DNA from: Rotaria socialis
Lineage: Eukaryota; Rotifera; Eurotatoria; Philodinida; Philodinidae
Direction of reading: 5' to 3'
Assembly: GCA_905331475.1 (NCBI GenBank)
Contig: CAJNYU010001196.1
Location: forward strand, 70,620-134,619
Length of the DNA: 64,000 nt
Below the pieces are notes generated by a model. It had not been told where the DNA came from. It saw nothing but the letters and a program-made list of their open reading frames with translations, and made no database searches. Of the stretch, positions 33,411 through 47,088 are shown one piece after another (within the stretch, counting starts at the first letter, position 1; each line of letters starts with the position of its first letter). The translations under genes and the position numbers were made by a program.

Positions 33411-35272
33411 TTTTTGTGAGATAAATATTAGCCTAAACGTCAAGAATGTGGAATGAGATAAAATCGAGAAAAATAACAGCGTTCATGCTTCCAAAACAAA
33501 GAATTTCCGAAGTTTCTGAAATTTTAAGCCTTTGTGTTCGAAATTGTGTTGGGTAGTTCTCAAAATGGTGTACTTACTCAAATTAGAAATATACCTAAAA
33601 TGTTCAACATTTTTCAAAAGCCATTCAATATGTTCTTCCAGATAGTTATCGAGTTGATTCAGATTTCAATAATTTTGAGCATTTCCTTTTTCCGAAATCT
33701 GAATATACCATAAATTCAAAGGAACTTTTTGCGAAATATTTCAACTGAATTGATAGAGTTAAGTTTTAGTAATTGATGCTAGACTAGAAACTATTTCTAA
33801 CCATCTGCTGGAAGTTTTCAATGTGCACTTCAGATATTCGTTGTTATGGGACACTTTTTCTAATAAATACTCTCTGCATAAATGATAGCTCTAATCTGTA
33901 TCAATCGATTGAGATCAGAGTGATTCTGACGGTCAGATTTGACTAAGATTAATCTGTTCTCAAAATGGTAATTAAACTGTAAAAGTTTTGTTCAATTTTT
34001 TGAAAAATTTAATTAAAAGCAATCCAGAATAAAAGTAAAATAGTCTATCTTCTATGTGATTTTGTTTCATTCATTTTTGAATACAGCAGTACACATCGAA
34101 TTTGTTTCGACTATGCATCCTAATAAACGTGAGCATTTAACACTTTCTGTATTTAAAAATAGAAAGAAAAATAGTGACAATGTTTTGCTAAAAACTTTAA
34201 CCAAACAAAACCTTTTTAAGTTGACATTATGGATACACTATTTTTCGATGTGTACACTGTATGATCAGATAACAATGAAATTCAAAATTTTCACATGGTT
34301 TAACTTGCAAAAAGAAATAGTTAACTACTATTTATTAGATCATAAAATATATCAATTTATTATTCTATCCTACTCTGAAAAATGATCGGCCTTCTTTGAC
34401 AATAACATTCTAAGATGTTCAGTTGTTTTGTCTACTTTTTCTTTTTAAATAATATAAAAGGTCATTCGAAAAGTTTTCAGTAAACTATATTAGTTTCTAT
34501 TCATGTTCGTTAATTTAGCAACAACAGTATTAAAAAAAATAAAATATTTTCGTTGTTCATCAAAAAGTTGCTTGAATTTATCTTGAATGTACCCTTTAAT
34601 ACAAGTCAAGTCAATTGCATTAGTTTAAAAATAAATGATTGCTTGTGTTCATTATAATCCGTGGCTTCTTAAAAAATAAAAATACCCTGCTTGATTTCTT
34701 TTCATGGATCCACGTTGCTTGAATGTCAGATAGCCGTGGATTCATCTGTGTAAATGAAATTATTTTCTCGTGCCGTGCTTGATTGCGAAAATGGATTCAA
34801 TTTGACACGAAGTACGTGAGAATCTAGCATACTAGCCTAGACAAGTTACAATTCATTATCTACCAGAAAAACTTCATCACTGTCTTATCATATTTTTTGC
34901 ACGAGTTGTCTGTAATATTGTTAAATTATTTCCTATATAGAAAATAATTTTCAATATCTTTGAAAGTAATTTAAACAACGAGATACATTTTGAGATAATA
35001 AGATACATAATACATGTGAAAATAAGTATAGAGAAGATTGATGAACTTAACTCAATTTCGATTTAGTTTACACGACATCTACTTTATAAAATATTAATGT
35101 ATATATATATATATATATGATCGTTCGTTAGATGGCACGATTAAACAAGAAACTATTGTGCTTTTTTTGAATAATACAGAACGGTTTCATCTTATAACCA
35201 ATGGTTCTTTAATATCGTTATGCTTTTTCTTTAAAACTTAGCTCATTCATTTAATTATATTGTTCGATTGAA

Positions 35273-36311
35273 ATGAATAGTAGAAAAGAAAATCAAAAAT
35301 ATCCACTTGTCGTAATACATAATGTAACAACATTTTCAAATAAGCAAATCGAGCAGTATTGCAAAAAATATGATAAAGATATTCGTTGTTTTCGTAAACG
35401 AAATCGAAATAACCATGAATATGTACATGTTTTATTTTCGTCGATTATATCTGCGAATAATTTTCTAAATGAGCGACCTCATTTTATTCAAAATTGTCGA
35501 ATAAAGTAAATCAGAAACAAAGTCCACTTTGTTTTCTCCAAAAGAAAGCAACTTCTTCTTATTTTCTAGTACATCATTAGTTAGTGATCCATTATGTGGA
35601 CCAAAATTTGTTTGCATACAAATCGATAAATATGCTTCTATTACTGAAGACAATCTATACGACTATACATCAAAACATTTTGGACGTATACTTAATTGTG
35701 TTTTATATGATTCACGGGGTTATGCGTTTATTGAATTTCATCAAGTGGACGATGCACATCGTGCATTAGCATCATCAGATCATCAGTTAAATGGTTGTTC
35801 AATTCAATATTGTCCTCGAAATAAGTCGTCGAAGATTCTTCCATTAATTTCATTGACAAGACTTATTCATATTGGAAATTTTTTAAATAAAGATCAAGAA
35901 AATCTTCCATTATATTTTCCTAATTTACAGAATTTTTCAATACATAAAAATTGTTATGGGCAAAAATATATATTGGGTATATTTAATCTAAATGATAGTA
36001 TTAAATTATTATTAAAACGAGCTTTTTGTTTAAATGGACGTGTATTGAACATATTCATAGATAATGATGATAAATTAACTGAGTGTAATAATTATCTACT
36101 TGTACGTAACGTATCTTATCGTCTCAATGATTATAATTTACTTGAATATTTTTCTCAATATGGTCGAATACTCAATTGTTATAGATATGGACAAACAGAT
36201 GCATATCGTATACAATATCGTGATAAATCAAGCTTAAATAAAGTAATAGAATTCAATCGCATACACGTTATTAAAAGCATTCGCATGCAAATTGAAGGTG
36301 AAAAAAATTAG
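35273..36311 (+). CDS. Divergent multi-RRM RNA-binding protein
   Basis: Two exons, 35273-35505 and 35570-36311, encode 324 aa. Four RRM-like units can be traced: residues about 9-77 (YPLVVIHNV, HEYVHVLF, NERPHFI), about 85-165 (KFVCIQIDKY, GRILNCVLYDSRGYAFIEF, DDAHRAL), a degenerate one at about 180-250 (RLIHIGNF), and about 258-322 (NYLLVRNVSYRLNDYNLLEYFSQYGRILN, in part; AYRIQYRDKSSLNKVI). The RPHFI segment parallels RPHII in the gene at 16632, which suggests the two are members of one expanded, fast-evolving family. RNA binding is inferred. Aromatic RNP residues are only partly kept, so affinity or specificity may differ from typical hnRNPs. The exon join restores the frame at phase 2. Confidence 0.8.
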
Positions 36312-38609
36312 GATTGTACCGATTATACTTTTGTTTTTTTTTTGTAGTTTTTGAATTGTTTCATTCTGTGTTTGGTTTCTTTTTCATTTTAAATAATAGT
36401 AATATAACTTAAAAATATTCTAGTGTTTTTTGTTGTCTATTAACTAAATTAATGTGTATTAGATTCGTGAATACTCACTAGATATTTGTTTTTTGTTTTG
36501 ATTTTGTGAATCGCTCAGAAAGTTTAGATAATGATGTTTCAAGGTCGATATTTCACTTTTATGAAGTGTCATAATTTTCCATCTATCATTGTTGGTTTTT
36601 TTTCCTTTTCCTTTTTCTTTTTCTTTTTCTTTTTCTTGCTCATGTAGATCGCAACGTAAAAGAATAAAAGAAAACAACACTAGCAGCAAATAAGAGTTGT
36701 ACTGATGCGTGATAAGTACACATGAATAGAATAATCATGCATGTGCTCACTCAAGTATGTGACTGAGTTAGCTACTAATCGTACCGTACTGACATCAATC
36801 AAAAGACTATTCTATAGAAATAACGGCAATAAATTTCTGTCGTTGTAGCAAGAAGAAGGGAAAAGATGAGACATAGAAAGACTTAAGTGTAAAACAGATT
36901 ATATAAGTACACGCAAACAACAAATAACATAGCAAAGCAGAAAATGCTTTTACTCGATTTGTTTTCAAACAACACGTAGTTGCCAATAGAAAGAAGATAA
37001 TTTGCATCCGATATCTGTTTTAGTTCGACGATAGACCAAAAAAAACTACTATTATCTATTACGTCTGTGTGCATCGTTGCTATAATAATAATAAAACATT
37101 GGACATTGCCTTCTATCATTATTGCCACTAATATCTACAATTATAACTTATCATGACTTTTATTTTCAAATTAATAATGAATTTTAAAGTAGCAAAGGTG
37201 AATAGATAGCTATGAGTGTAATTATTTAGAGTAAGTGAGAAAAAAACACGAGGGAATCGTCTGAATACTGTTCGGCAGATAATTAATATACTCATGTTGA
37301 CAATCGTTGAATACAAATAATTTGATAGACATTATGTTAGGCGACAATGTCCTATTTTTAAGGTGATCACCGTAACAACGATTTTTGATTATCTCTTTTT
37401 TTCTTAGCTAATGCAATTTTAAGATTAACATTACACTTATGCTATTTTCCTTATAATTGAATTGTTGCAGCTATTTTGATATCTGTTGTGTTTTTTTCTT
37501 AGCCGTATTCTTCGATTCAATCAATTTGTATATTAATTAAGAAAGCAAGTTGCTACAATTATATTTAAGAATCGAATTATTATCCGCATTACTCTTGAAT
37601 GAATTTTTGTTTTCATGAGCATAGAATGAAAAATAGAGATGATGGGTGACATTCAGATCAGAATAATAGTGCCAGAGAATATAACACATAACATTTTTAG
37701 TCTTTATTTTTTTTCGTTATTCTTATTTTTCATAGTTTTATAACCGATTTGAAACTAAAAATCTTTTTCTAAAATAAAATTCAAATAGAATCAAGTAAGG
37801 TGTTTTCTTTTGATTCATTATAAGATTGATAAATAAAATATAGTTACATTATCGAATATAATTTGAATACATATACATATATGCATATAGATTCAAAAAA
37901 AGAAAGAAATTATTACATTAAAAATTTAAATATAGTCTTAATAAAAGCATTATCTGTTGTTAGGAATTCTTTATATTCTTCATTTTTAAATGTTGAGAAA
38001 TCTCATTATTTACTTTTTAAATGTAAAATAAAGATGTATAGAAAATTTTTTAATCAGTCGAGAAAAAACATCACGAATCTGCTCTATAAGATATAATTTA
38101 CTTGCTGTTCAGCAAAAAAAACTGAAAGACTAGGGCGTATTTATTTTTATTTATTTGAATTCATTTAAATTTTACTAAATTATAGCATTAAGCAATTAAT
38201 ATAGCCCTCAAGAGTATTCTCTAAGAGGAGAAACACCTGAGAAAAGTTTCAGTCTCATGAAAATCCATATGAAAACTAATTAATAAAATGGAGGATGTTC
38301 ATGTCAGCTTTTTTCCTGTTTTATTTTTTTATACTTTCATCTTCCATAGTTGCATGAAGCATAAAATTAATTGTCGAATGCAAAAGCTGCCCAGAAGGTT
38401 TATATAAAAAAATAATTTTTTTTTCTTTCTCTCTTCTTTCATATCCTATTCTTGTGCTGCTCATTGTCGCCTGAAGAATCCTCCAATAAGTTCATTCATT
38501 TGTCAAAATTATCATCCGTCATAGCTTATTTCCGTGTTACACAGACCAAGCGTAGTTTTTTTCTTATTTACTAAGTAAGCTTTTCATTTTCATTTAGTAA
38601 CATCGCAAA
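36312..38609. other. Intergenic region
   Basis: AT-rich, with a CTTTTT-type microsatellite at about 36605-36640. Minus-strand open frames here are low-complexity and not supported. The last ~200 bp form the 5' flank of the PDE gene. Confidence 0.5.
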
Positions 38610-41600
38610 ATGTATAAGACTCCAAGCAGCTCTTCTGACACTCTACAATCACAACGTCATCCAACACCTGAAATGCAACAACAACAGCATCAACACGCAT
38701 TATCAGAAGAAATGGTAGCTCGTTATTTAGCCCGTAAACCAAATTTTCTTAAGCGTTGGTTCAAAGATAATGCACCGAATGATTTAATACAAGAATGCAT
38801 AAGAATACAAGAACAAAAAGAATATCTATCTAAACCACGTGCATCATTAACACATGAAATGTTTAATAGTATTGTTCAAGGTCATAGTGCAACTCGTGAC
38901 TTACCAGCAACGTCCTCTCCAATTGTTGATTATAATCATTTGAATGAAAATGAACTTTTTTTCGAACTAATACGCGATATTGCAAATGAATTGAATGTGG
39001 ATGTTGCTTGTCATAAGATCTTAACCAATGTTTCCATATTAACTAATTCGGATCGTGGAAGTTTATTTTTGGCTCGTGGTCCAAAAGATGCTCGATATCT
39101 TATTTCAAAATTGTTCGATGTTACAGCTGGTTCAACACTTGAACAATCCCTTCATAAAGAAGATCAACAAATTATTATACCATTTGGAAAAGGCATTGCT
39201 GGGCATGTTGCCTTAACCAGAGAATACATCAATATTCCTGATGCTTACGAGGTAATGTTATTTTAGATTTGTACCATTGTTTTTACGATTAGAAACACAA
39301 GATGACAAATTCTCCTTTCACTAACAAATGAAAATTCGACTCGCGTTCTCTTATTTTATCGAACCTGAGTACACTTTCAAAGCAAATAGTTAGTGTAAAT
39401 CTATATCGAGATTTTTGTAATTAGTTCCCTTGTTCTTAGTGTCTAACACTAGAAGCTAGAGTTCATAGACTATTTGAGTATATTTTTAATAACTAAGAAA
39501 TGAGGGTGGGCTTCCATCGTTGTATACGTGTACTTTGGAATAGAGAACAAATAACATTTGCTTGCATACGGAGAGTTCGTTAGCAAAAGAAAAAGATGTC
39601 AATCGGTATCAAGGACAGTACACTTAGAATATTCTAGAATATTCTAAAACGCTTGTTGAAATTATTATGATTGGACTAAGTTTGCAACTCTGATAAATAG
39701 TACAGTGTCTAACATCCGATACAATCAACGGGATTATATTTCATATGTTAACTGGTAGAACTAGTAGAGATGGCTTATTATGCTTTAGTCATCATATAAT
39801 TAACATGAAAATGTGTAAACTGATTATATCTTTACAAAATATATAGAATAGTACTTGGAGATCTGCTATAGAGATGACGGATATATGAAGCTCAACGATT
39901 TTATACTCGATCGTAGAATATTTTTTAATAAAATTCTTGTAATCGAAAATCTTTCAGTTTTTCATCATTTATACTATGTCTGTATTTTCTTCATGTTTTA
40001 AATAAATAGTTAGACCAGTGCTTTTCCTTTGCAAAAAGAAAACATGAATAACACATTATCCAAATAATACGGTTTAGTTGATCATAATTATCAGTTTATA
40101 TTCCCTACATAGCTTGTATTAGTTGTAACATGACATCATTCTCATGATTACAACATAAAACAATCGATGAAACCATTAAGTAATTTAATAACGAAGATCA
40201 TCGTTTCTAAAAGCATTGTAAACAAGTACAATGACAAATGAACCCACACCATTGTATGTTTGCGTATTACATGATTCAGTATTATGATAATGTTTCTTCG
40301 TATTTGATAAAGAGAAATACGATAGTTTCCACAACTCTTATTCGATTTCCATTTTACTAAGTATTGTCCCATAAAGGTCATATTACTCACCATCACCATA
40401 TATGATAAAAAGAATATGGTCTCATCCAAGTCACTCATGTATTACAATAAAATAAATACAATATTATGTGGGAACATAAGTAGTATGTTTGTATTTCATA
40501 ATCTTTACCTTGCAGCGCCGCTATTTGATTAATTTGAATTCTTGCGTATAGGGGACATATCATTTCTAGGTTCTAGTTTTTCAGTTTAAGAAAAAGAAAA
40601 AGAAAAAGGTAAAGTATAAATAAGTTTAATGGCATTTAAAGTATTACTGAAGCAAAAAGTAAACACTTTAGATCATATTTCACATGACGATTTATTCTCA
40701 AAAGACAATCATAGCCTACTAGATATTACCTACTGTAAGTATTTTGCATATTCCTATTATGAATCATAAGAATTCGTTTAAATTATTCGACATTGAAACC
40801 ACGCAAGGCTTGATATGATTTGTTGTGTTTTCATATTATAGAAAAATGTAATTTCTCATAAAAATTTAACAGAAAAAAATAGTTAATTTCTAAAGAATCG
40901 TACAACAAGAACTCTGTTTCTTTGTTGTTGGTACTGTGGATCGTACAGGAAGCGTCGAATTGTTGTTTGTTTGCCGTTGATGAGCTGTTTTTATCGCTGG
41001 ATGAATTTTATTTTTTGCATTTTTTTGTTGATAAGAATGTTTCCTTTCATTTATATTTTTATTTATGCGACCATAATGATAATAAAATGGATCATATGGA
41101 TCAAGTTTTAAATGAGTTTTTTCATGAGTAGTAAGCTGCGGCGTTGAAGATCGTACAGTTGGAGATTGTACAATAATTGGTGTTGAAGGACTATTATTAG
41201 GTGTTTTCGAACTACAACATCCATTTGATTGAGCAACTGGAACATGATTATTTTTAAAAGAATCTTTTTTATGATTATGCACTGGTCCAGCACGAGTTTT
41301 TCGTATTTTATATGTATTCATATCGCCATCGTTATGTGAATAAGATTTTTGTTTCACCATTTTGACGAAGAATTTTACAATTTAAAAATGCATTCTTCTC
41401 TTATTACATATAAACATAAATATATAAATATATATAGATGTCTGTGCACAAAACAAAATCGTTCGTCAATTTAATAGCCAAACACGACACTTGTGGGCTA
41501 TCACATTTATTTTCGTTCTATACTAATTTATTGACAAAGAAAACTTATGTTTCTTTTTTCTTTAACAGGATCCAAGATTTAACAAAGAAGTTGATAATAA

Positions 41601-44600
41601 AACAGGTTATAGAACACATTCAATATGTTGCATGCCGATTTTAAATCGGGACAATGTTGCTATCGGTGTTGCACAAATAATTAATAAAAAAACTGGTACA
41701 CATGAATTCACAGCGAAAGATATTAATGTAAAGGACTTTATCAGGATAAATGAAAAAAAACGTTTTCTCTTCAAAACATCTATAGGTTTTCCGAAATTAC
41801 TTGACATTTTGTGGTCTTAGTTTATCAAATGCACAATTATTTGAATTATCTATTCAAGAATATAAAACGAATCAAGTAAGATTTTGTTATTCATTCATGT
41901 AAAATAATTATTCAATATTGTATTACACAAAACTTGCATAATTAGAAATGTATTTCTTTTTATCGCGACGTGATTCTCGTCATGCCTGATAAGATTCGAA
42001 TGCATACACGTATTTGTAACGTTGTTTCGACAACAGAGCTGAAAGAAGAAAGAAAGAAGAACAGAAGCAAAAAACAAGATGAGTGCTCTTGTCGTGTGTG
42101 TGTGTGTGTGTCAGGAGTGCAGACGCCCTGTTTCGTTTTTTATTGCTTTTTCCTTTCGTTGTCTCCATCATGCTAGTAAAAGCTAATCAAGTTAGAATCT
42201 GATATATTAAATTTTTACGGAACAATGACAAAGTTTGGTTGATTAAAAAAACAACCTTCTAGACAACATAAACAATTAATGCCGTTGGGCAGACAAGAAG
42301 AAATTCAGCGAACAACCGCTCGATCTTCTTATTCTTCTAATTCTTTATATTTACTTTCAAACGATAATAAAATATACGATAATGGGCAATTACAAGCAAC
42401 AAATATTTTATCAAATAGTGAAACACAAAGAAATACCGAGGATCTCTCGCTTTTAGTCAGGCTTAAGGTCAGATTCATTCATATATTCTTTATAAATTTA
42501 AAATAAAGAAATAGAAATATACATAATTTATAATATAATGAGCATGAATGCTTTTCTTTTTATTAATATTTAGCTTCTTCTGAATTTAGCACGAAATTTA
42601 TTTCGTGAACAAAATGATCTTGAACGTTTGGTACATAAGATAACAACTGAATCGCAAGGTCTTATGCAATGTGCTCGTTGCTGTGTTTACATATTAGATC
42701 GGGCAGTAACATCAAATAAACTTGAAGTAAATTATTTCAGAATGTAAAAGAATTTGAGAATATTTAATTTCATCCTTGAATAGGATATTCATTTTTCCAA
42801 AGGATTTGATATGACTTATGGTGAAGAATTTAAAGTAACAACGTATGTTATTTTATAATACTAAGAAAATCTCATCTTACATTAAAAATCAAATTTGTTT
42901 TTAGAAATGATTTTCTTGAAAATTCGCGATATGGTAAAATTGCTTATCATGTTGCTACAACAATGGAAACAGTTAATTTAAATGATCTAATGAATGATCA
43001 AGCTCTTGCACATCTTGTAAATAATTTATGCACAAAAATAATGTCATGTTTGTGTTTTTATATCTAATTTTCGTTTTCTAGTTAATATCAAATGGTGATG
43101 ATACATTTGAATTAAGAAATATTTTATCTGTACCCATTATGGATAGTGATGGTCACGTTATTGGTGTTTCTCAAGTGATGAATAAATTAAATGGAAGAAT
43201 TTTTACTGAAGATGATGTGGCAATTATTGAAGTAGACAGTCTTTTGTTTATTGACTTTTCAGAATAAAAATTTCGTTGTTTTCTTTTTTGCCTAGGCCTT
43301 TTCAGTTTTTTGTGGTTTGGGTATCCATAATACACGTCAATATGAAAATGTTGTTCGTTTAACAGCAAAACAAAATGTTGCTTTTGAAGTTTTATCTTAT
43401 CATGTAATTGCACCTGAAGAAGATGTTCAACGTGTTTCACAAATTTGCGTACCTGAAGCAAATCAAATAAGATTATATTCGTGGGAATTCAATGATATGA
43501 TTTTAACTGACGATGAAACAGTTTTGGCTAGTGTAAGAATGTTTATTGAATTAGATTTACCGAAAACATTTCGCATACCAAATGATATTATATGTCGATG
43601 GGTATTAAGTGTAAAGAAAAATTATCGACCGGTGATTTATCATAATTGGAGACATGCTTTTAATGTTGCACAAACTATGTTTTCAATGCTTACAGTAAGA
43701 TAAAAGAAAATTTTATCGCTTTGCTTGTTTTTGAAAATATTTAGGATTGTTTTTTTTTGCTTGAAGAAGCAGTTTTGTATAAAGAAAGTTTTCTTTTTCT
43801 TTTTCTATCTCTATTGAAATCTATAGAAACAAATAGGTGATTGCATGTAGTAGGAATTTCGTTCTACTAGTTAATTAAATCAATATAACATCATCGTAGA
43901 AAGTGTTTTCTTTTACACGTATCAAGTGAATGTGAATCAAATTCATGGTTTGAAATTTCATGTTAATCACCAGTTAGAGTGTATGAATGAAGAAAAAATA
44001 AATTATATAGATTACAAATATGTGCGAACAACTTTTTAGTGTCAACCTGAATGAATGAGATCAGACTTGGAACCACACGAAAATAAGTTGTTGTTTTAGA
44101 AACTTAAGAACATAGTCAAATATTGAATCAGTTTTTTGCGATGTGATACGAATGAATTTGTAAATATCTAGTTACGTCTAGATTGAGGCTCCAAAACATC
44201 AGATTAGAATACGTTTTTAATACAGACTATTCAATTATTAATGTTAGCAATTCCACTGAAAATCTTCAATAATCAAACGTCTCATGATCATTTCTTAATG
44301 ATCAAGTAATCTTTCATGATTCATTCATAATTCAATAAATATCTAAATAAAACTGCTAACTATTGAATTCGAATCGTAAATTGTGCATAATTGATATCTT
44401 CCTCTCATCGTTATGACAGAGATCTAGGAAAATAATTTGAAACATAAATTTATTTTGGATATCATGGTATCAATAGATTTTACATAATATTTTATAATAT
44501 ATTTTTGAATTTTCAATATCATATAGTTCTACTAAGTAGATGGTAGGATGCTGGTTGAAAAGGACATTTTCAAGTAATTAATCTTTTTAGTCTGAGCTAT

Positions 44601-47088
44601 CATTTGTCTTTATTTTAATTCAGAATATTTTATCTTCTCTATTGTAATTTAGCCAAAGAAAAACATCTTTTTATTTATGATAGTATTACAATAAAACTGA
44701 TTTATGCAAGAATTTCACCAGTTTTTATAAACAATTAAAAGAAAATCATTACTTTAAAAAAAATGAATATTTATACGTAAATATAAATATATTTCTAGAC
44801 CGGTGGTATGAATGTCTGTATGAGTGACTTAGAATGTATGGGTTTATTGATTGCATGTTTAAGTCATGATCTTGATCATCGTGGAACAAATAATGCTTTT
44901 CAAGCAAAAGTTGATGCACCACTTGCAAAATTATATACAACATCAACACTTGAACATCATCATTTTGATCAATGTATTATGATACTACAAACAGAAGGAA
45001 ATAATATTTTACAAGCATTATCTGCTGATGATTATAAGTTAATTGTTCGTTATATTGAAGCAGCTATCGTATCAACTGATCTGGCGCTTTATTTTCGGTA
45101 AGATTACTAAACAATTCAGCGGATTTGTTTCTTTCCTGAAACTTAAAAAACAATATATTATTTCTAGAAAACGAGGCGAATTCCAAAAATTAGTCGATGT
45201 TAATGACGAGCATTGGACAGATCCTACAAAAAAAGAACTACTTAGGTATAAAGATATTCATAAAAAGTGAATTGAAACTAGATTCTTTTTTTTTGTAATT
45301 ATTCAGAGGAATGATGATGACAGGATGTGATGTAGCAGCTATTTGTAAACCGTGGGAACTTCAACAAGTTGTTGCCAAATTAGTTGCAAGTGAATTTTTT
45401 CAACAAGGAGATATTGAACGAACTCAATTGCATGTTGAACCAATTGTATATTTGAAGATTTCTTCTTTAGTCGAGATAATTTTCATGTGCTCTTTTTCTT
45501 TTAGCCAATGATGGATCGAGAGAAAAAAGATGAATTACCTAAAATGCAAGGTTAGTTTTAGTTTTAGTTTAAAATAATTTACTAGAATGAAAATTGATCT
45601 CTTTTTCTTTGCATAGTTGGCTTTATTGATTCGATCTGTCTTCCACTATATAAAGTAAACAAAAATTTGAATTGTTTTCCTATGAAAATTAAATTTCAAT
45701 ATAATTAAATAGATGCTTTCCGATGTTGATCCTGGTTTACATCCACTTTTTGAAGGCTGTAAAAAGAATCGTGACAATTGGGAAAAATTACAACAAGAAC
45801 ATGATAAACTCAGTAAGTGTTTGTCTAAAATTTAGCATGATTCTTCGATTACTATAAATTTCCTAATGTATGTTTGCTTACTTTTTTTCATTTGAAACTT
45901 ATTCCATCTACGAGTTTCGTTCTTAACTGCATGTTGCTTTCTTCTTGCAATTATTATCCTTAAATATAACAGCAGATAATTGCTTGAATTTCATAAAAAA
46001 ATCCATTCAAAATTAAATCATTCGAAGCAAAAGCAAACCTAATTTTGTATTGTTGTTATTTTAAATTGTAGAATCATTATGGTCAGACAGTGCCTCTCAG
46101 GTACAGAACATTTAATGATTTTAATGAAAAATCCCACCGATGTTGTACTTCACATTGCCATGTGTATTGTATTGTTTTGCTCTATTTTGTGTTTAATCTT
46201 TGTTCTTGTTCTTGTACCTGTTTTTCTTTTTTCTTTTGTATTAAAACATTAAAAAAGAACTATTTTCCAGATAAACACCGACATCGGTGGTAATAAATCT
46301 GTTTAAGCGTTAAGTATATTTTTTTTATTAACATGTATAACAATAATTATATAAAGAGCATCTTTTGTCAGCATTCAATTATCATTATTTTCATTTAATT
46401 ACCATTGTTTGTCTTCTTGTTGTTTTGATTTTGTTTATATATTTACCCTGTCATTGGATGGAACGAAATAGGATTCTTTTTTTTTAAACAACAAAATCAA
46501 ACTTGTTTTTTTTCTTTTGTCTTTTTCTAGGAAGTACTAAAAAAGATAGTTGAAGCCTCAAAACCAGAATTACAAGCAAAAAACTTGGTGCCATCACAAT
46601 CAGAGTCAACAGCTTCATTGAAAGTACTAAAAACTACTAATGAAAATTCTGTTACTGCTCCGGTATCGAATACCGACACTAAATCTATCAATCGTGAGCA
46701 GCAAACAACAACGGTAACAGCACCAATACTTGATCCAGCACTTATAACTACAATACATGCTAATAAAGGCGCAATTGAAACAATACGTGGGCAAATAACA
46801 GAATTACGACATGATGTTGATCAGTTACGTGCACTAGTTAAAAATCGAAAACGATCAGCAATCAATAATACAAATGCAACACATATTATTACAAATCAAG
46901 CTCAATCACAAATTCTTCCATCCATATCATCTCCACCGCCACCTTCAAACGGTACACGTCATCATGTTGAATCAAAGTCCAATACTAATAATGTTAATCA
47001 AGCGTCAGTTTCCCATCATCACCACCATCATCATCATATTGGACAGTCAGGTACAGCAGGACATTCATCTGTTTGCACCATTATATAA
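38610..47088 (+). CDS. GAF-domain cyclic nucleotide phosphodiesterase, PDE5/6 family, prenylated
   Basis: Seventeen exons: 38610-39251, 41569-41727, 41786-41898, 42263-42467, 42574-42726, 42784-42842, 42905-43016, 43082-43231, 43296-43694, 44799-45097, 45168-45245, 45307-45445, 45505-45550, 45619-45656, 45713-45812, 46072-46100, 46531-47088 (about 1092 aa). GAF-A spans about 110-300 and GAF-B about 385-545; in this family a GAF domain binds cGMP. The HD-type catalytic domain (about 600-890) keeps [16 protein letters not shown] (His687/Asp688), the metal Asp in MMTGCD, and the purine-binding Gln in [34 protein letters not shown] is closest to PDE6/PDE5. The tail is polar, His-rich, and ends CTII, a CAAX prenylation box as in PDE6 and insect PDE6-like enzymes. 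It hydrolyses cGMP, probably at membranes. The exon 3 donor is uncertain: a conserved-looking GT at 41876 breaks the frame, while 41899 restores it. An extra Ser/Asn-rich exon 4 lies between the GAF domains. Confidence 0.9.
40890..41360 (-). CDS. Nested antisense 156-aa basic protein with C-terminal CAAX box
   Basis: An uninterrupted ATG-to-stop frame lies on the minus strand inside intron 1 of the PDE gene. The product is 156 aa, very polar and basic, rich in Lys, Asn, Ser, Thr and His. It has a CCSS pair near the middle, Thr/Pro-rich repeats, a [15 protein letters not shown] segment that looks conserved and structured, and the C-terminus SSCCTIL. CTIL is a CAAX motif predicted to be geranylgeranylated (Leu last), and the preceding Cys could be palmitoylated. 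I do not recognise the family. A frame of this length and composition in AT-rich intron DNA, ending exactly in a CAAX motif, makes a real gene likely. The host PDE is also a CAAX protein. Confidence 0.65.
   Translation of the reverse strand: MVKQKSYSHNDGDMNTYKIRKTRAGPVHNHKKDSFKNNHVPVAQSNGCCSSKTPNNSPSTPIIVQSPTVRSSTPQLTTHEKTHLKLDPYDPFYYHYGRINKNINERKHSYQQKNAKNKIHPAIKTAHQRQTNNNSTLPVRSTVPTTKKQSSCCTIL
42096..42114 (+). repeat. (GT)n microsatellite
   Basis: A short GT dinucleotide run inside PDE intron 3. Confidence 0.85.

Larger units (their letters stand above)
31244..35272. other. 4-kb intergenic region with inverted repeats and GC-rich element copy 2
   Basis: Contains the long inverted arms (32305-32520 and 33198-33410) and the GC-rich element between them. 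A degenerate possible Tc1-like fragment lies near 34560-34800 on the minus strand, too weak to call as a feature. A (TA)n tract is at 35098-35117. No gene supported. Confidence 0.55.

Noticed and set aside
34056..34385. 109-aa frame
   Set aside because: No ATG start at the frame beginning, no splice partners, no family resemblance; composition is that of AT-rich noncoding DNA.
34560..34800. Possible second Tc1/mariner relic on the minus strand (ENNFIYTDEST-like words)
   Set aside because: Only one short motif fits, with stops on both sides and no recognisable downstream core, so it is too weak to annotate.
36459..37316. Several minus-strand frames of 60-80 aa
   Set aside because: One is built on a CTTTTT microsatellite, and the others lack consistent splice joins or motifs.
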